Below are positions 1-11,893 of a DNA stretch of 64,000 nt, piece by piece (positions within the stretch are counted from its first letter, which is position 1; every line of letters starts with the position of its first letter). Location of the stretch: contig NADL03000002.1 in the NCBI GenBank assembly GCA_002205965.3, positions 744,001-808,000 of the forward strand, given 5' to 3'. Under the pieces are notes generated by a model. That model worked only from the letters and a program-made list of their open reading frames with translations, was not told where the DNA came from and did not search any database. A program made the translations under genes and the position numbers. The stretch is from Kappaphycus alvarezii. Its lineage: Eukaryota; Rhodophyta; Florideophyceae; Gigartinales; Solieriaceae.

Positions 1-268
1 CTTGCCACCTGCAAAGCGTCAGTCAAGTACCTTCGGACAGTCACAAAGCAGATTTACTTCAAAGGACCACCTGCGCAATTTGTTTTCTAAATATCCGCAC
101 CCCTCACCTCGCGCTGCCTCAGCTCTGGGGTCAAACACAACACACAATACTTATTTAACACTACTACCACAAACAATATTCGATATCCTGTGCAACCCAC
201 CTGAATATCCGACTCGTACTCTGCGATGAGTCACAATTCAATTCTTCGTTACAAACAAAAAGATAGGC

Positions 269-2148
269 TCAAAAGTCATCAAACGGATTCGTTGAGCTGG
301 CCCCACCGGCTGCCGCAGCTCCAAATGGGTTAGCCTGACCCGATGCTGTCCCTATCCCACCATCAACACCCCCATCGGCCCACCCATGCCTCCCATTCCA
401 CCCGCCATCCCGCCCATCCCTCCATTCATTCCAGACATCCCGCCATTCATCCCTCCCATACCACCAGCGGTGCCGTTCATCCCATTCATCATTCCATTCA
501 TCGCCCATACCACCCATCCCTCCATTCATACCACCCATCCCATCCCCATTCCCATTCCCATTGGGTTACCGGCAGCAGGTGCACTAGGTGCGTTATCACT
601 GATGTTCACGTCTGAATCGGACCTAACGAGTTCAAGACGTCATCATCATCCCAGCACCCGGACCGGCATTTGTACTGGACTCCGCTGCAGGAGGTGCAGG
701 CAAGGCCAAAGGTGCACTAGTATTCGCACCAAATGAGCCATCTCCAAACCCACCCCCCATTCCAGTACCCATGCCTCCGCCCATCCCCGTTCCCATCCCA
801 GTTCCCATTCCTCCTCCCATGTTACCACCCATGCCACCGCCCATTCCTCGCCCATCCCCATGCCGCCCATGCCCCACCCATGGCACCATTTGCCCCTCCC
901 ATTACTCCTGCATGCCGCCCATGCCTCCGTGCATGCCGCCCATGCCTCCTTGCATGCCGCCCATTCCTCCCGCATGCCACCCATACCGCCCCCTGCATCA
1001 TCTGCGCGGCCATTGCTGGTGGCATCAATCCCTGTGGTGTCATACTGCTGGTCCCATGGGAGTCTGCACAACATTCCCAAAGCCACCAGCGCCAGCTCCT
1101 CCTCCCATCCCGGCATTGGCAGCCTGGTTCTGTTGAATGAGGTCGTCAATGGACCCGCAAATGCTGGCTTCCCTGTGCCCTTTTTCTTCGTTTTCGAGCT
1201 ACCGCTCTTCTTGGCCTTAGATTTCTTAGAGGATTTCTTCGTCTTGCGCCTATCCTCTTCCTCAGACTCCGTCTCTTCCTCCGAGAAATCAGAATCCTCC
1301 TCGGTCTCGTCGGAATCTGTCTCATCGCGCCGCGATTTGCGGGTCTTCTTCTTCTTCGAGGACTTCTTCTTCTTCTTTTCATCACGCCGACGCCGATCGT
1401 TCTCCTCCTCCTCAAACTCATCGATATCATCCGACGATACCTGGCACGTCTGTCATCATCATCACGGTCGCGCAAGTAATCGCGATCCCTACCATAATTG
1501 CGGTCCCTATCGTAATGCGGTCCCGGTCATAATCACGACCTCTCCATAATCACGATCTCTGCCATAATCACGTCCCTTCCATAGTCACGATCCGATCGCG
1601 ATACCTGTCAGGAGCGTAATCACGTTCACGACCAACACGACGGTCGTAGTCCCTATCCCTATCGCGATCCCTTCGGTCCCCGTCATAGCGGTCACGATCC
1701 CTGTTCCTGTCTCTGTCGTCACGACGATCATCACGTGCCGGGCGACTGGAGCCGACCTTGAGGTCCTTCGTTGCCCAACTTCCGTCGTACTTTAACCAGA
1801 TAAACTCACGGATGGCCTCCTTGTCACCCTGCTGCGGTTCGGGATAGTCACGCGGAGACCACCGAGCCATCCATCGTTTGCGGGCGAAATCATTACCACG
1901 GTCCTCCATGCGGTAGGCATCTTCCATGGAAAAAAGTGGCGGTGTCAATATCTCGGACGCCTTTACGGTTTGCATCTCCGTGAAAATGCCGGCACAAAGG
2001 TAGCAAACATAAGTGCCCAGGAAAGAACAACATGCTTAGGATTTGGAACACCGCAGTCGGCACAATATTTGTTGCCGCCAACTCGGCTTCGGACTTGAAT
2101 AATGCGCTTGGCGTCTTCTGCCTCACGGGCGCCTACGCGACGAGACAT
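269..2148 (-). CDS. ArfGAP-domain protein with RD-, KE- and GM-rich tails (frameshifted)
   Basis: The ATG at 2148 opens a frame whose residues 27-36 read NKYCADCGVP, the start of an ArfGAP zinc finger. A frame change near 2017-2025 leads to LGTYVCYLCAGIF, then MEDRGNDFARKRW and a final FIWLKY, all typical of the family. If one C were missing in the CC run there, the zinc spacing would be exactly CX2CX16CX2C. ArfGAPs stimulate GTP hydrolysis by Arf GTPases during vesicle budding. The tail runs through an Arg/Asp dipeptide region (about 1500-1750), a Lys/Glu/Ser region (about 1150-1440) and a Gly-Gly-Met repeat region (about 400-1040). It ends ANPFGAAAAGG...TNPFDDF. NPF is the known ligand of EH-domain endocytic adaptors, so an AGFG- or SMAP-like endocytic role is inferred. 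At least four frame changes occur, so this is either an error-laden sequence or a pseudogene. Confidence 0.75.
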
Positions 2149-3266
2149 GGTATGGAAACAAGAACGTGCTAAGGGCCCAACGAGTACAGGGAACGAGGTG
2201 GTATAGACACAGGCAAAGTATTCGACGGCAACAAAGTGGAAGTCTAGATTCAGAGGCTAGTTTTTCTTTGTGAAGGAGTGTGTGTGATACTTGAGATGGA
2301 AAATGGATGGTGTAGAGCAATGAGCAAGGACAGGTGAGAGTGGAAGTTACCGGGAGGGGTGGGCGCGGTTGAGACGAGTCACCTGTAAAGCTGAAGACGG
2401 AGTGGCCGACGCTAGGCGGCGAGCGTGATGTTGCAAACGTGGAGATGACAGCCGTGGAAGTGTATGTGCAACCAAAAGGGTATATACAATTTCTGTGGCT
2501 TGTGGCTTTGGCCTTGTCCTCACAAGACTTTGATTGGAGCAGGTGGATGCTCAATGCTGCGCTGAAGAAATTAAAGTGATGAATACAACTGTTTTTTACG
2601 CATCTTTCATTATTTTGTAAAAAATTCAAAGAAATTCACGCTATTCATACGGTCAAGAAGCAGTAGAAAACCTTCGACAAAATATCTGCAAAACTTAACG
2701 GAAAAAAAACAACGAAATGCTAAAGCCTTCAAACACACATGCTATTTACAGTTATTACATAATATTACACTAGTAGTCTACTGAAAGAAAAGGATCGTAA
2801 ATCCATTCTTGAACTGTCGGATTGTTCGGACCCAATAGAATCCTTATGACAATTCCTTCCACCACTTTGATTTCGGCTGGTTTCGCCTGGAAGGCCAGAA
2901 AAAATGAATATTCCGTGCAAACACTGTTAAACTGAAAGCCCAGTGTGGAGCATTAAGATCCCTGTATTTTTGGTGCACCATCGAGCCAAGTTCTGCACTA
3001 CTCTAGAGCTACTCTAATACGGTAATGACATTTTGGTTGAACCAATCCAATTCCTCACTTTACATGCGAAGAGCGGAAGAATCACATGACTGTAAATCTT
3101 TCCAATGAACAAAAGCACTAGAAGGCATGCATTATGGGAGGTACTTTGGTTACTACGGTCCACAGGCAAAGGTGGGTGCTGATCTGACTTGACAATGCGC
3201 ATCCTGCATATCGACAGCTGCGCTGTACAGCAGTAGTAACCGCATTTACGGTTTGGTAGTGTGAAT
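2149..3266. other. Upstream region of the ArfGAP gene, no gene seen
   Basis: Only short overlapping frames without recognisable domains occur here. The stretch next to 2148 presumably holds the ArfGAP promoter and 5' untranslated region, but I see no clear TATA box or other defined element. Confidence 0.4.
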
Positions 3267-3525
3267 GTACAATACAGTGCGGTACCTTACAGTATGTGCG
3301 AGCCGGGTCACTGAATGTACAATAACAGTACTGTACAGTACATGCTAAGAAAGTGTGCAACCCAGTTGTACCTCCCAAAATGCTGAACTCCCTGTAGACT
3401 AGAAGACAGCTGTCCCTCATTGCTACTGAGCTGATTCTGGCTGTTGCGGCCATGATCGATCAGAGACAGCTTGCCTGCGTTGCTGGCAATGTGCAGTACA
3501 GTACAGTACTGTTATGATGTACAGT
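3267..3525. repeat. GTACAGTAC/GTACTGTAC palindrome clusters
   Basis: Three clusters of the self-complementary word occur at about 3267-3295, 3317-3342 and 3492-3525. The 3492 cluster ends in TGTACAGTGATCCCCGC, where CAGTGATCCCCGC resembles the terminal repeat start of a pogo/Tigger element. The same word recurs near 9.07, 9.21, 9.68, 36.06, 46.4, 50.1, 53.76 and 59.45 kb. Confidence 0.7.
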
Positions 3526-4345
3526 GATCCCCGCAAGAAGGTTCCCCGCATAAGGATATTGACGTTGGAAGAATGCAGATCCTATCTACCAAGTTGGTTC
3601 CTTCGAATCCAGCCTGGAAACGCAACTTGGAAGAATGAAGCATATAAGAATACCGAACACTTTTCCCCTCGTTTCAGCCCGTAAACCAGGTCGTCTATGA
3701 AACATGAAATGGCGGCTAAAAGAATATCGCAAATACCCGCCAATTCTAGACCTACTTCACCAATCATCGGTAACCCTCTAAGATACTCCGGGCCCCAACC
3801 GACCACATCTTTCAGAAATTAAAGCACCAAAACATTTCCCTAATTCGGCCGTGAAATAAGCCTACAGTGCTTGGTTCACCTAGTGTTGTCCCGCGTTTTT
3901 CAAGTAACTTTACATCCAACATACTAAATTCCCAGCGCCTTCTCGCCTGCATTGTTTTGTCTCCAACTCCCAGATGCCTCCAACTAGTCAGACCCTAGCG
4001 ATACTCAATGAAGTAAAGTTTCTCTTAACGGGAGCCCCAAAAAATGAGATCTGCGCAGAGCATGCCCGACACGCACTAGAGCATCAGGCTCCAGAAGATG
4101 AGGAAGCCATGGTGCCATGGGAAAAGACAAAGTTTTGACTTTTGCGTCCACTGCCTAGGCCCGTTATTTCCCGCGTCTTAAGGAACGGACTAGGTTCTGC
4201 GAAAGATGTCGGCCGTCCAATGCGACATGGAGCTTGTCCGGAGTTTTAATCAGCGCTTCACACTATAATTGTACCGTAGTTTGCTGCCCGTCGAGCCATT
4301 ACGGGCGATATCTTCGTAACCGCTGGACGGCGAATTCTGAAGAAA

Positions 4346-5590
4346 ATGAATGATGCGTTGGCCGTCGCAGAGAAAATCTCGCTCAAGCTCAGCAAGGGAT
4401 GGCTTTACATATTTCAACAGCGTAATAGACTGAGATCATTCAAATCATATGGAGGAAGTGGTGACGCAGATGACTTTGCCATTTTAAGAGGTCTTTTCGA
4501 GCTGCGAGAGATTGTGAAACAATATCCACCTCGTGATCACTTTGATGCAGACGGGTTTGGACTCTTCTATAGAATGGCGCCCGAAAGAATAATCGCTAGC
4601 TCCCCTCTTCCAGGTAGAAAAAAGCAGAAAGTACGTTTATCTTACTCGGTGTGCTCAAATAGTGACGACTCAGATCGATTCCGTTGCTTGTCATCGGCAA
4701 CACTAAGTTTTCACGATCCTTGAACAAGAAATCAGGTCAAGAACACGGCTTTTGTTACCATTTCAACAAGAAGTCATGGATAAAAGCTGATATTTTTACG
4801 GATTGGCTTATGCAGTTCTCAAACTCTATCAAGAACAGTGGAACTCAACGCAAAGTTTTGCTTTTGCTCCATAATGCAAGCTGTCATGGGAATGAGAGTA
4901 GTGTTCCAGTCTTTGAAAATGTCAAAGTCCATTTCCTACCTCCTAACACAACGTCAAAAATTCAGCTTATGGATGCCGGCATTATCGCTTCTATAAAAGC
5001 TCCCTACAGGCAATTTCAATATGAACAAGCATTTGACAAAATAGATGCTAATGTAGGAGACATCTAAAAAGTTGATCAACTTAGCGCAATGAAGGCGTTG
5101 CGAAAATTTTGGCGTGAGATCCATAATTCTATTTTTTCGAATTGATGGTTGCACAAAAAGCTAGTGGATGGTGCTCGTATGGGTCTAGCTCTTGAGGATG
5201 AGGAAAGAGACCTCGCAACTCAAGTAACTGACATGGTGAATCAGATTTCACCCGCAGCAATGAGGGGATTTTCCATCTCAAGTATCCTAAATCCTGCGGA
5301 GGAGATTGACTGAATTGCTTCTCCAATGCATTGATTCTCCAAATGTTAGCGATTTATCCGCTGGTGCTGTTCAAAATGTTCTGGGAATCCAAGATGCTGA
5401 AGAAGCTGAGGATACTAATGATGACTTCATAGAAACATTGTCTATGGAGGACAAACTGAGGTGCGTTGTGGTTACAAAACGCCTTATCAAGAGCGAAGAT
5501 AACATCTCCCCTAGTGGAACCAATGCACTACGTCATTTACAACGCAGCTTGAAGCGCTGGAAATCTCTAGCATGCCTCAAAGCCATATGA
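4346..5590 (+). pseudogene. pogo/Tigger-type DDE transposase relic (Tc1/mariner superfamily)
   Basis: From the ATG at 4346 the frame shows a CENP-B-like motif (KGWLYIFQQRN), then a variant of the catalytic NADETGL motif (DADGFGLFYRM). A frame change at about 4690 leads into IGNTKFSRS, WLMQFSNSI, LLLLHNASCHG and LPPNTTSKIQLMDAGII. These are the DDE_1 blocks in order. The first and third acidic residues survive, but the second (normally LLLLDNxxxH) reads LLLLHN, so a catalytic aspartate is lost. Stops break the frame near 5067 and 5144, and again just before 5306. The last part (5306-5590) is the usual acidic tail. An inactive cut-and-paste transposon is the clear reading. A possible left end lies near 3517, but no right terminal repeat was found. 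Confidence 0.85.
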
Positions 5591-5710
5591 CGGACGTTTT
5601 TTCCAACTAGTAAACGTTTCCTATGCGCTTATAAGAGTGTAAAACCCGTCTACCGTGCGTAGTATGGTTCGCTGGCGGCTGGCCGATGATTGCCCTTTGC
5701 GCGCCAGAGT

Positions 5711-6963
5711 TTACGCGCCCTTCCTGAAAATCTTGCGCGGTTGGAGCATCCTATAAAGATTCCATGACAAGTATCTCGTTGGGATCGCAATCAATGTCAG
5801 TTTACTGTTCCAGGGACATGTTACCGAAGCACCTGAGCTTTGGGAGCCGCGCTCGCCGCGAAGTGCGGCTTGGAAACTTTCAACACCATCTTTGTTCATC
5901 TCGCAATCAGCCTCATTTAACTCGGGTTGGTTGTCAAGCACCCCATAGAGTTTCGCAAGGACCATATGTAAGGCGTGCTTACTGTAATCCTTCTTGTGTT
6001 AGTACTCAAGCTTTGTACCAGCAGCCTTGGTGGAATTCGATGGCTTCTTGCAATTTTGAGCACATTTCCTGGATCGCCACATTTGAAGCAGCCATTGACG
6101 CCGGGAGGCTTGTTTTCGGTCCTATACGCAATATTTTTTCGAGTCCACACTTGCTTCGGGTTTAATTACCTGTAGAATTCCTATCCTACGTAGTGTACTT
6201 CGAGCTTCTGTTCGTCATGCACAGGCCTCCTGCTGAGCGCATTACCCCTTTCGATCGCCAGATTTGCTTCCTTGTCTAGCAATAGGGCCGCTTTTAGCTC
6301 GCCATAAAGCATTTGGAAAGGTAGGTTTTGTGTTGCAATACGACAGGCTTGCGCGAAAATGGGAAGCCGAAACTCAATCTTGTCTGAATCACCGCGGTGT
6401 GAAGCTGGCACCTGACGTGAGAGCTTGGTTATGAGCCTTTAAAATTTGGCAAGAGCTACCGAGACTAGAGGCCTTTTCTGACAAGATCCGAAATACGCAA
6501 CGTGTTGCGGTAGTTCTTGACTGCAGTCTATCTCACAGGGATGTTTTATTTCTAGTTTATCGTGTCTACAGCTTGCTCGAAAGTCTGCACCTACTTTCCC
6601 ACCTGAGCAAGGTTCAATCTCTTGACATCTTTTGAAGAAAAGAGTTTGGAGGTACTGGAGTCTCTGCGAACAGCTCAGGCCATAGTGTCAAGATATTTGA
6701 GCATAATCGTCTGCAAAGTCCATCTAGTATTCGCCGAAATCAACGGAAAACTTCTTATCGTGGTCCTTAAGCCGCATAGCAGCATCATGTGCCAGTTTGA
6801 TTCCGCCTTTCCCGCGCTGGTTTTCGCGGTCGTTAGTTTCTACAGTCTTGATGCCAGTGTTAGAAAGTTCTTGGGCTCTGGGTCTGGAGGGCACCTTCCG
6901 TCCTGCAGCTATAATGAGTTTAGCCATCTGAATTGCAGCGTCTCGATCCTTGCTTATGGGCAC
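5711..6963 (-). pseudogene. Probable copia gag relic with degenerate zinc knuckle
   Basis: Minus-strand frames at 6963-6724, 6411-6181, 6150-5917 and 5965-5711 line up as one decayed coding stretch. The third contains GCFKCGDPGN, the start of a CCHC zinc knuckle whose His and last Cys are lost. The second is alpha-helical and charged, as in gag capsid regions. No protease, integrase or reverse transcriptase follows downstream on the same strand. Gag of a Ty1/copia-type element is the best guess, because other copia pieces in the window have the same orientation. Confidence 0.35.
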
Positions 6964-7418
6964 AGCCCGTAGGCAAGCTTTTTAATGATATTACGCGACG
7001 AGTACTGGGTAATGTTTGCGCCGTGAAGGTGGAGGAAATTCCTCACTTCCATCTTGACAGACAGTAAGTCTAAAATCTCTTTGGAGAACAGGCACGCTAG
7101 AGGGAATAGCTCAGAAACCATTTGAAGCAGTATTTTACCTTCTAGATACGGATCAATTGAACTTAAAGAAACGATAAAACCCTTTTATACGCTTGTCAGT
7201 GAGTACAGATCATTGGAGAGATATATTTCATGAACCGTTAGGTCAAATCTTCACTATCGGATCTAAAGGGGGCAGATGGAGATATTTGAAGTTATTTGAA
7301 TGCCGAAAGAGAGGACAATGTTCAGTGCACTGTTGAGGTGATGTGGTGGGGATCTTTGAGTAGACCTGACCTTCAAGATTCATTACCTTTACTTTAAGCT
7401 CTTCATATGGTGTAGAAG

Positions 7419-7560
7419 GGTACTGTCCCGTACCGTTGGAGAGTTCCGGGTACTCCGACGCTTGGTGACCAGAATCCTACTAGCGGAGGGTTCAGGGTAC
7501 TACAACCCTTGGCGACCAGTCCCCTACCGGCGGAGGGATTGGGTATTAACCCTAGGTACG
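7419..7560. repeat. Imperfect 46-47 bp tandem repeat
   Basis: Units beginning GGGTACT at 7448 and 7495 share ...TTGGTGACCAG / TTGGCGACCAG... and end in GCGGAGGG. Partial units flank them at 7419 and 7541. The block lies just upstream (in minus sense) of the gag relic and may belong to a long terminal repeat, but I could not pair it with another copy. Confidence 0.55.
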
Positions 7561-9915
7561 GGATACCCCCCACCCCGGAGAGGGGGTCACATCTAGAAGT
7601 CCAAGACGAAACACCGTAAGAAAGTTGCCTAAGTACTTTTATTGTACCGATTTCGCAGTAAGCCACCCTGACCTCCACGCAATTAGCGAAGCGTTTCAAT
7701 GATTAGTCGGGCTGTTGTCGAAAAAGAAGGTGAGAACCCCACCGCACGAATACAAAGGGCGGGGTAGACGGATAGACAGGGTTTACTCGTAAGATCCACT
7801 TCCCCTGGGACTTCCACCCTGCCTGGGCAATTGCCAAAACCACAGGCTGCAGTTGTGATGTGGAGCGAAGTTAGTCCCTCGATGGCTGTACCCTATGGTG
7901 CGCAGGGCGTTGACAGCTTCATCCAACTGCCGACACTGGATCACGTGTGGTCTTCGGCCACGGCATCCTTGTAACGACAAACAGTCCACTCAAGGTCAGG
8001 ATTTAAGCGAGATTAGAGGGGTTCAAACTTCCAGCAGCAAACTTGAGGCGGTGTCTAGTAGACTTGGGCCAACCGTACCGCTGAGTGTAGCTGTATTGAA
8101 CAGCAAGGGTTATGTTGAATCAACGAGTGGGGAATCGTAACTTCCGGCGGTTGGGTTGGTTTACCGCATAGTCGTAGCAGGAAAGCGAGAGACAGGGCGG
8201 TCACGGCGGTTGATGGGTATGAAGTGTCTAGTGCAGGACAATCTGAGCGATGTTTCTTGATGAGTGGGGACGGTGAACGGGAGGGGGGTTTTAGGAGTTG
8301 AGGATGTGGATTTTCTGAGGAAAGGGGATAGAGTGGTGTACTAGGGGAAATTAGGGAAGGGGGATTTTGTAGGATAGATGGGGTGGGATGCTGGATGGGG
8401 GGTGGGAGGACGGGGTGGGTGGACGGGTGATGGCGTGGGACGGAGGATCGAGGATGTGGCACAGTGAAGTGGGACAAGAATAGGGAAGAGCGAAGAAGGA
8501 AGGTGAGGATGTGGTGGGGTGTACGAATACGACAAGTGGGTGTGCACAAAAAGGGCGGGAGGGGAAAGGGTAAGGGGTGGTGTGTTTGGATCACGGTGTA
8601 CGGCAAGTGTTGGGCTAGGGTGCACAGCGGTTGAGGGCGAAGGATGGCGTGTCGCCGGCGGATCCTAGCAGCGAAGGGAGAAGGAACGCCGGTTGAGAGT
8701 TTTGAGTGAGGAAGTCGGTATGAAGTTACTAATTAGTGTGATCGCACTTCTTCGCTCGTTGACAGGCCTTCGACCGACCCGTTGTTATCTCGAGGAGCGC
8801 GCTTTTCGTCGGCGTAACTAATCAGGGGAGAAAATTCTACGAAAAACACACGAAGACAACGGGAGGGGTTGCAGTTCCACCCAGAAATGCCTGCCGTCAT
8901 TTATTCGTGGGCACCGGTAGCGAATGCCGTAGCTGCCTAAAATCAATAACAAAACTTAACCCTAAACAGAGCAAGCGATTCACTGCAGATCGCTACGCAA
9001 TCCAGTCAGTTCACATTGAATGTATGAATGTATGGAAGATGTGGTCGTTTGTATCCACGCCAATAGTGCTACAGTACAGTACTGTATAGTACCCTACAGG
9101 AGAAGTCGGGAAAATTAACAAATTAATCGTAAAACTTTTACGCTTTGTCTGGTCTTGAGCAAACTTTGGGCAAAAAGCGTGGTGAAGTTTCTACGTGAGG
9201 GCACCCCACAGTTACTGTACATTACAGTAATGGTAGATGTAAAACTTGTCGCTGTCGTGCGCGCAGTGGGCTGTTAGGTGCGGTACTAGTCTGCAATTGC
9301 GGTAGTTGTTGCTCCTTTTGTTCGGGCGCTTCTTCTCTGACTGGCCGATTACTGTCTTTTTATAACGCTTGACCGTCGGCCTATTGCAGGCTGCCACTGG
9401 CCGCACTGGTTGCCAGAGCGCCAAGACTTCCTCAGGTACTGATGCTTGGTATGAATTTCATCGCGTGAACGCTGTGTTGTGCCGTATCAGATCCTTGCTG
9501 TCGGTTTTCGCCTACTTCCACTGGACGTCTGGGTTGGCGGAGCCATCCAGCCTTTCACCAACATTGGGCTACCAATGCTGAGCGTCACTGAAATCGCGTG
9601 GAGGCTCCCTGGCGCAGTATCGAAACTTTCCTATCCATCTAATTTGTTGCGTGAATATTCCGCCACGATACGATACAGTAGTCGAACAGAGTACAGTGTC
9701 GTGTGATCCGTGCTGTACTTTTCTGCACCCGCGCGCTGTACAACAATTACACCTGCGTCACCTCAATTTCATACCAATCCACTTTAGCGGAGCTTTTAGT
9801 ATTACCTGAGCTGTCTACTGGCCGATCCTGACAGCAAGTTACAAGTGGACATTGGGATACGGCCGGTCGCAAGCAGAAGCTGGAGCATATCGTAGAGCGG
9901 GCTACACGCCTTCGT
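7561..9915. other. Region without recognisable genes
   Basis: I found no domain in any frame. From about 8240 to 8640 the plus strand is strongly G-rich with many runs of three or more G. That strand bias explains the Pro/His-rich frames on the other strand. Short GTAC palindrome words occur at 9070-9093, 9212-9230 and 9674-9720. Confidence 0.5.
8240..8640 (+). repeat. G-rich, G-quadruplex-prone low-complexity tract
   Basis: Runs of G3 to G6 separated by short spacers are dense on the plus strand, with very few C. G4 formation is possible from the pattern. The function is unknown, and the opposite-strand frame is a composition artefact. Confidence 0.5.
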
Positions 9916-11151
9916 CTACCGATCAGCCAAGTTCTTTCGACCAGGCGTCCAGAGAAAGGTCCTTACTCCATCCATTTCATACTCGTAACAAATCAACTCG
10001 ACGTCAACGCAGATAGACTTGTTGAATATTTCTCGCTGTGTTGAAAGGGATTCGAACAAGTCTTTCGAGTCAAGGGAAACAACTAGCGGAACATCGGCAT
10101 CCAGCAGCAATGACATCGCCCTTGCCATAATCTTGCCTTCCACTATGGCTTCACCGTAAGCCAATATTGCCGAGGTTCCAGTCGATCGAACAGGTCTGGG
10201 CGACTTTTGACGCTGCCAGGCCACGATGCGGAAAACTTCGTCTTTCTGGACTCTCCACTTAGTACTACGCAGACAAAGGACAACTGCGCATTCTCGCATT
10301 GTCGCCCTGCATCACAGTAGACGAGAACTGGGACCGTGTGCCCCGCCGGAGTGGGGCGACGATAGGGGGTTAGCCTTCCAACTGCTACAGTCGAATAAAC
10401 ATTGCCATCTGCCAGGCAAGGTCTTTCACACTCGCTTGTAGTGTAGTTTTCTGTAAAAGACTATGAGGTAGTGCTCAAAATAGGAAGGCATGCACGCTTT
10501 ACCAGCCAATTGAGCTGCTTAGAGATCGATACGATCTTAGCTCAACGGCATTCAGAGGCTCCAGACCTTGCTTACGGCTGATGCGAGATAGTTGATATAG
10601 CTGTAGCGCATCTAGTTTGTCTTCGGCGTCGAAGCTTACAGCAAAGTCCTCTTCTTGGACAACATTCAGTCCGAAGAAACGGAGCCGGCCAGGACCGCGC
10701 GCAGTGGTGCCAAGCTCAAAAATCTCCCGAAGCTCAGCGCAGAGTCTTCCGCTGGCTGGTAGTCACCTGCAATCAAGATGTCGTCAACGAGTTTGCATGC
10801 GGTGACCGTGGCGGATCCATCGCAACGTTGAATATAGAAGAATTGGGGCATGGTGGCATACTGTACGAACCAAATAGAACGCAGCACCTCATCGCTTTGA
10901 GACCGAAATTTCGCGTGTGCGTTCACAAGCTCGTAGGCTGTTGTGGGAAGCAGCCATAGACACCGCTTGCGACCGCTTCTTTCAGTTGGGGGGATGACGC
11001 AGACGTCGCGTTCGGCCTCTTCTGTCTGGATAAATGCAGATTTGAAGTCAAGTTTGATTATCTTCAACTCCTTCAGCTCAGAAAAGGACAGTGGAGAGCG
11101 AATTCCATCAGGGGCACACGTGGTGCAATCGCTTTGCTTATTTTCCGTCAA
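9916..11151 (-). pseudogene. Ty1/copia reverse transcriptase-RNase H fragment
   Basis: On the minus strand the frame 11151-10666 reads LDFKSAFIQTEEAERDV, then AYELVNAHAKF and KLVDDILIAG. This is the copia reverse transcriptase core, with LVDD in place of the common YVDD. A broken stretch leads to 10299-9916, which holds RNase H: SPRPVRSTGTSAILAYGEA, VSLDSKDLFESLS and FLWTPGRKNLAD. The catalytic Asp of DSKDL and of NLAD are present. Order and strand fit the end of a copia polyprotein. Integrase and gag are missing upstream, because another copia element starts at about 11360. I could not define terminal repeats. Confidence 0.85.
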
Positions 11152-11360
11152 TTAGTCTTCGTTTCCGTGTGGAGCAATTCTCTCCTTGAGCTTGAGAGAT
11201 GAGTTTTCAGCATGTTTTATCTTGTACAGCACGTTTGAGCCGACAATATAAGAGTCAACCGGTACTTAGCTCATTGGCACGCGCTGTACTGTTTGTGTGA
11301 ATGATGATTCCTCACGTTCGTACGCCTTTGTTATTACAAATGCTGGCTGAGACGTGTAAT

Positions 11361-11530
11361 ATCGTAGCGTGCTTGTTGGGTAAACAACTGTAAAATAAAA
11401 AATGATGATGAAGATGATGGGGAAGCGAGACTCTGGGTTTGGATGGAGACCCTAAATACGAGACACTAACCTTACAGTGAAATCTATAGATTACGGTTTG
11501 TTATTGCTCTAAAGTAAAAGATCGCCACAC
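11361..11530 (-). repeat. Copia 3' end repeat, copy A (related to 27650-27810)
   Basis: This segment and 27650-27810 align over their length in the same orientation, sharing GTAGCGTGCTT, GGGTAAACAACTG, an ATGATGATGA stretch, GGAGACCCTAAATA and TTACAGTGAAATCT. It marks the 3' terminus of one copia family on the minus strand, directly after the RNase H frame ending at 11501. Confidence 0.75.
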
Positions 11531-11893
11531 TGATATGTTTTCTTCTTCATGAGTCTCAGCTAACGGTTGAAGAGTCTGGTGCGTTTTTTTGCATTGTAGA
11601 TCCATTGCAAAATGATGAAACTCAGTTTGCCGGTTGCAAGGGTCCGGTTGAGGATTTTTTCCTTGTCTACGTGTGAGGCTGTCTGCGATGTTCTGTTTGG
11701 AACGTATGCATCCGACGTTGGTAAATTTGCCGTATTTGTCGGAATGCCGTATGTCTGAGAGTTCGTTCGTTATCAGGCGTAATTCAGACAAATGTTTTGA
11801 CGCGGCTATAGTGTCAAAAATGCTTTTGGAATCAGTGAACAGGAAGAGGTGTAACCTGAAATGCATCTGGTGAAACTGCATTCGGATACTCAC
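11501..11893 (-). pseudogene. Copia RNase H domain
   Basis: The minus-strand frame reads HLFLFTDSKSIFDTIAAS, then LRLITNELSDIRHSD and VGCIRSKQNIADSLTRR. TDSK and NIADSLT are the hallmark RNase H blocks of copia, and the catalytic aspartates are visible. Upstream frames to about 12100 hold the earlier VFTDSGYNTNKDG block in broken form. Confidence 0.8.

Noticed and set aside
1-229. 75-codon frame at the left edge
   Set aside because: It starts at a TTG, has no domain, and lies just past the stop of the ArfGAP gene, so it is more likely flanking sequence.
343-1549. Plus-strand His/Pro-rich and Phe/Ser-rich frames
   Set aside because: They are shadows of the Gly/Met- and Lys/Glu-rich tail of the minus-strand ArfGAP gene.
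8055-8625. Long Pro/His-rich minus-strand frames of 183 and 94 codons
   Set aside because: They mirror a G-rich plus strand. Composition alone explains the lack of stops, and no domain is present.
8960-8975. Telomere-like word TTAACCCTAAAC
   Set aside because: It is a single copy with no tandem repetition, so chance is sufficient.
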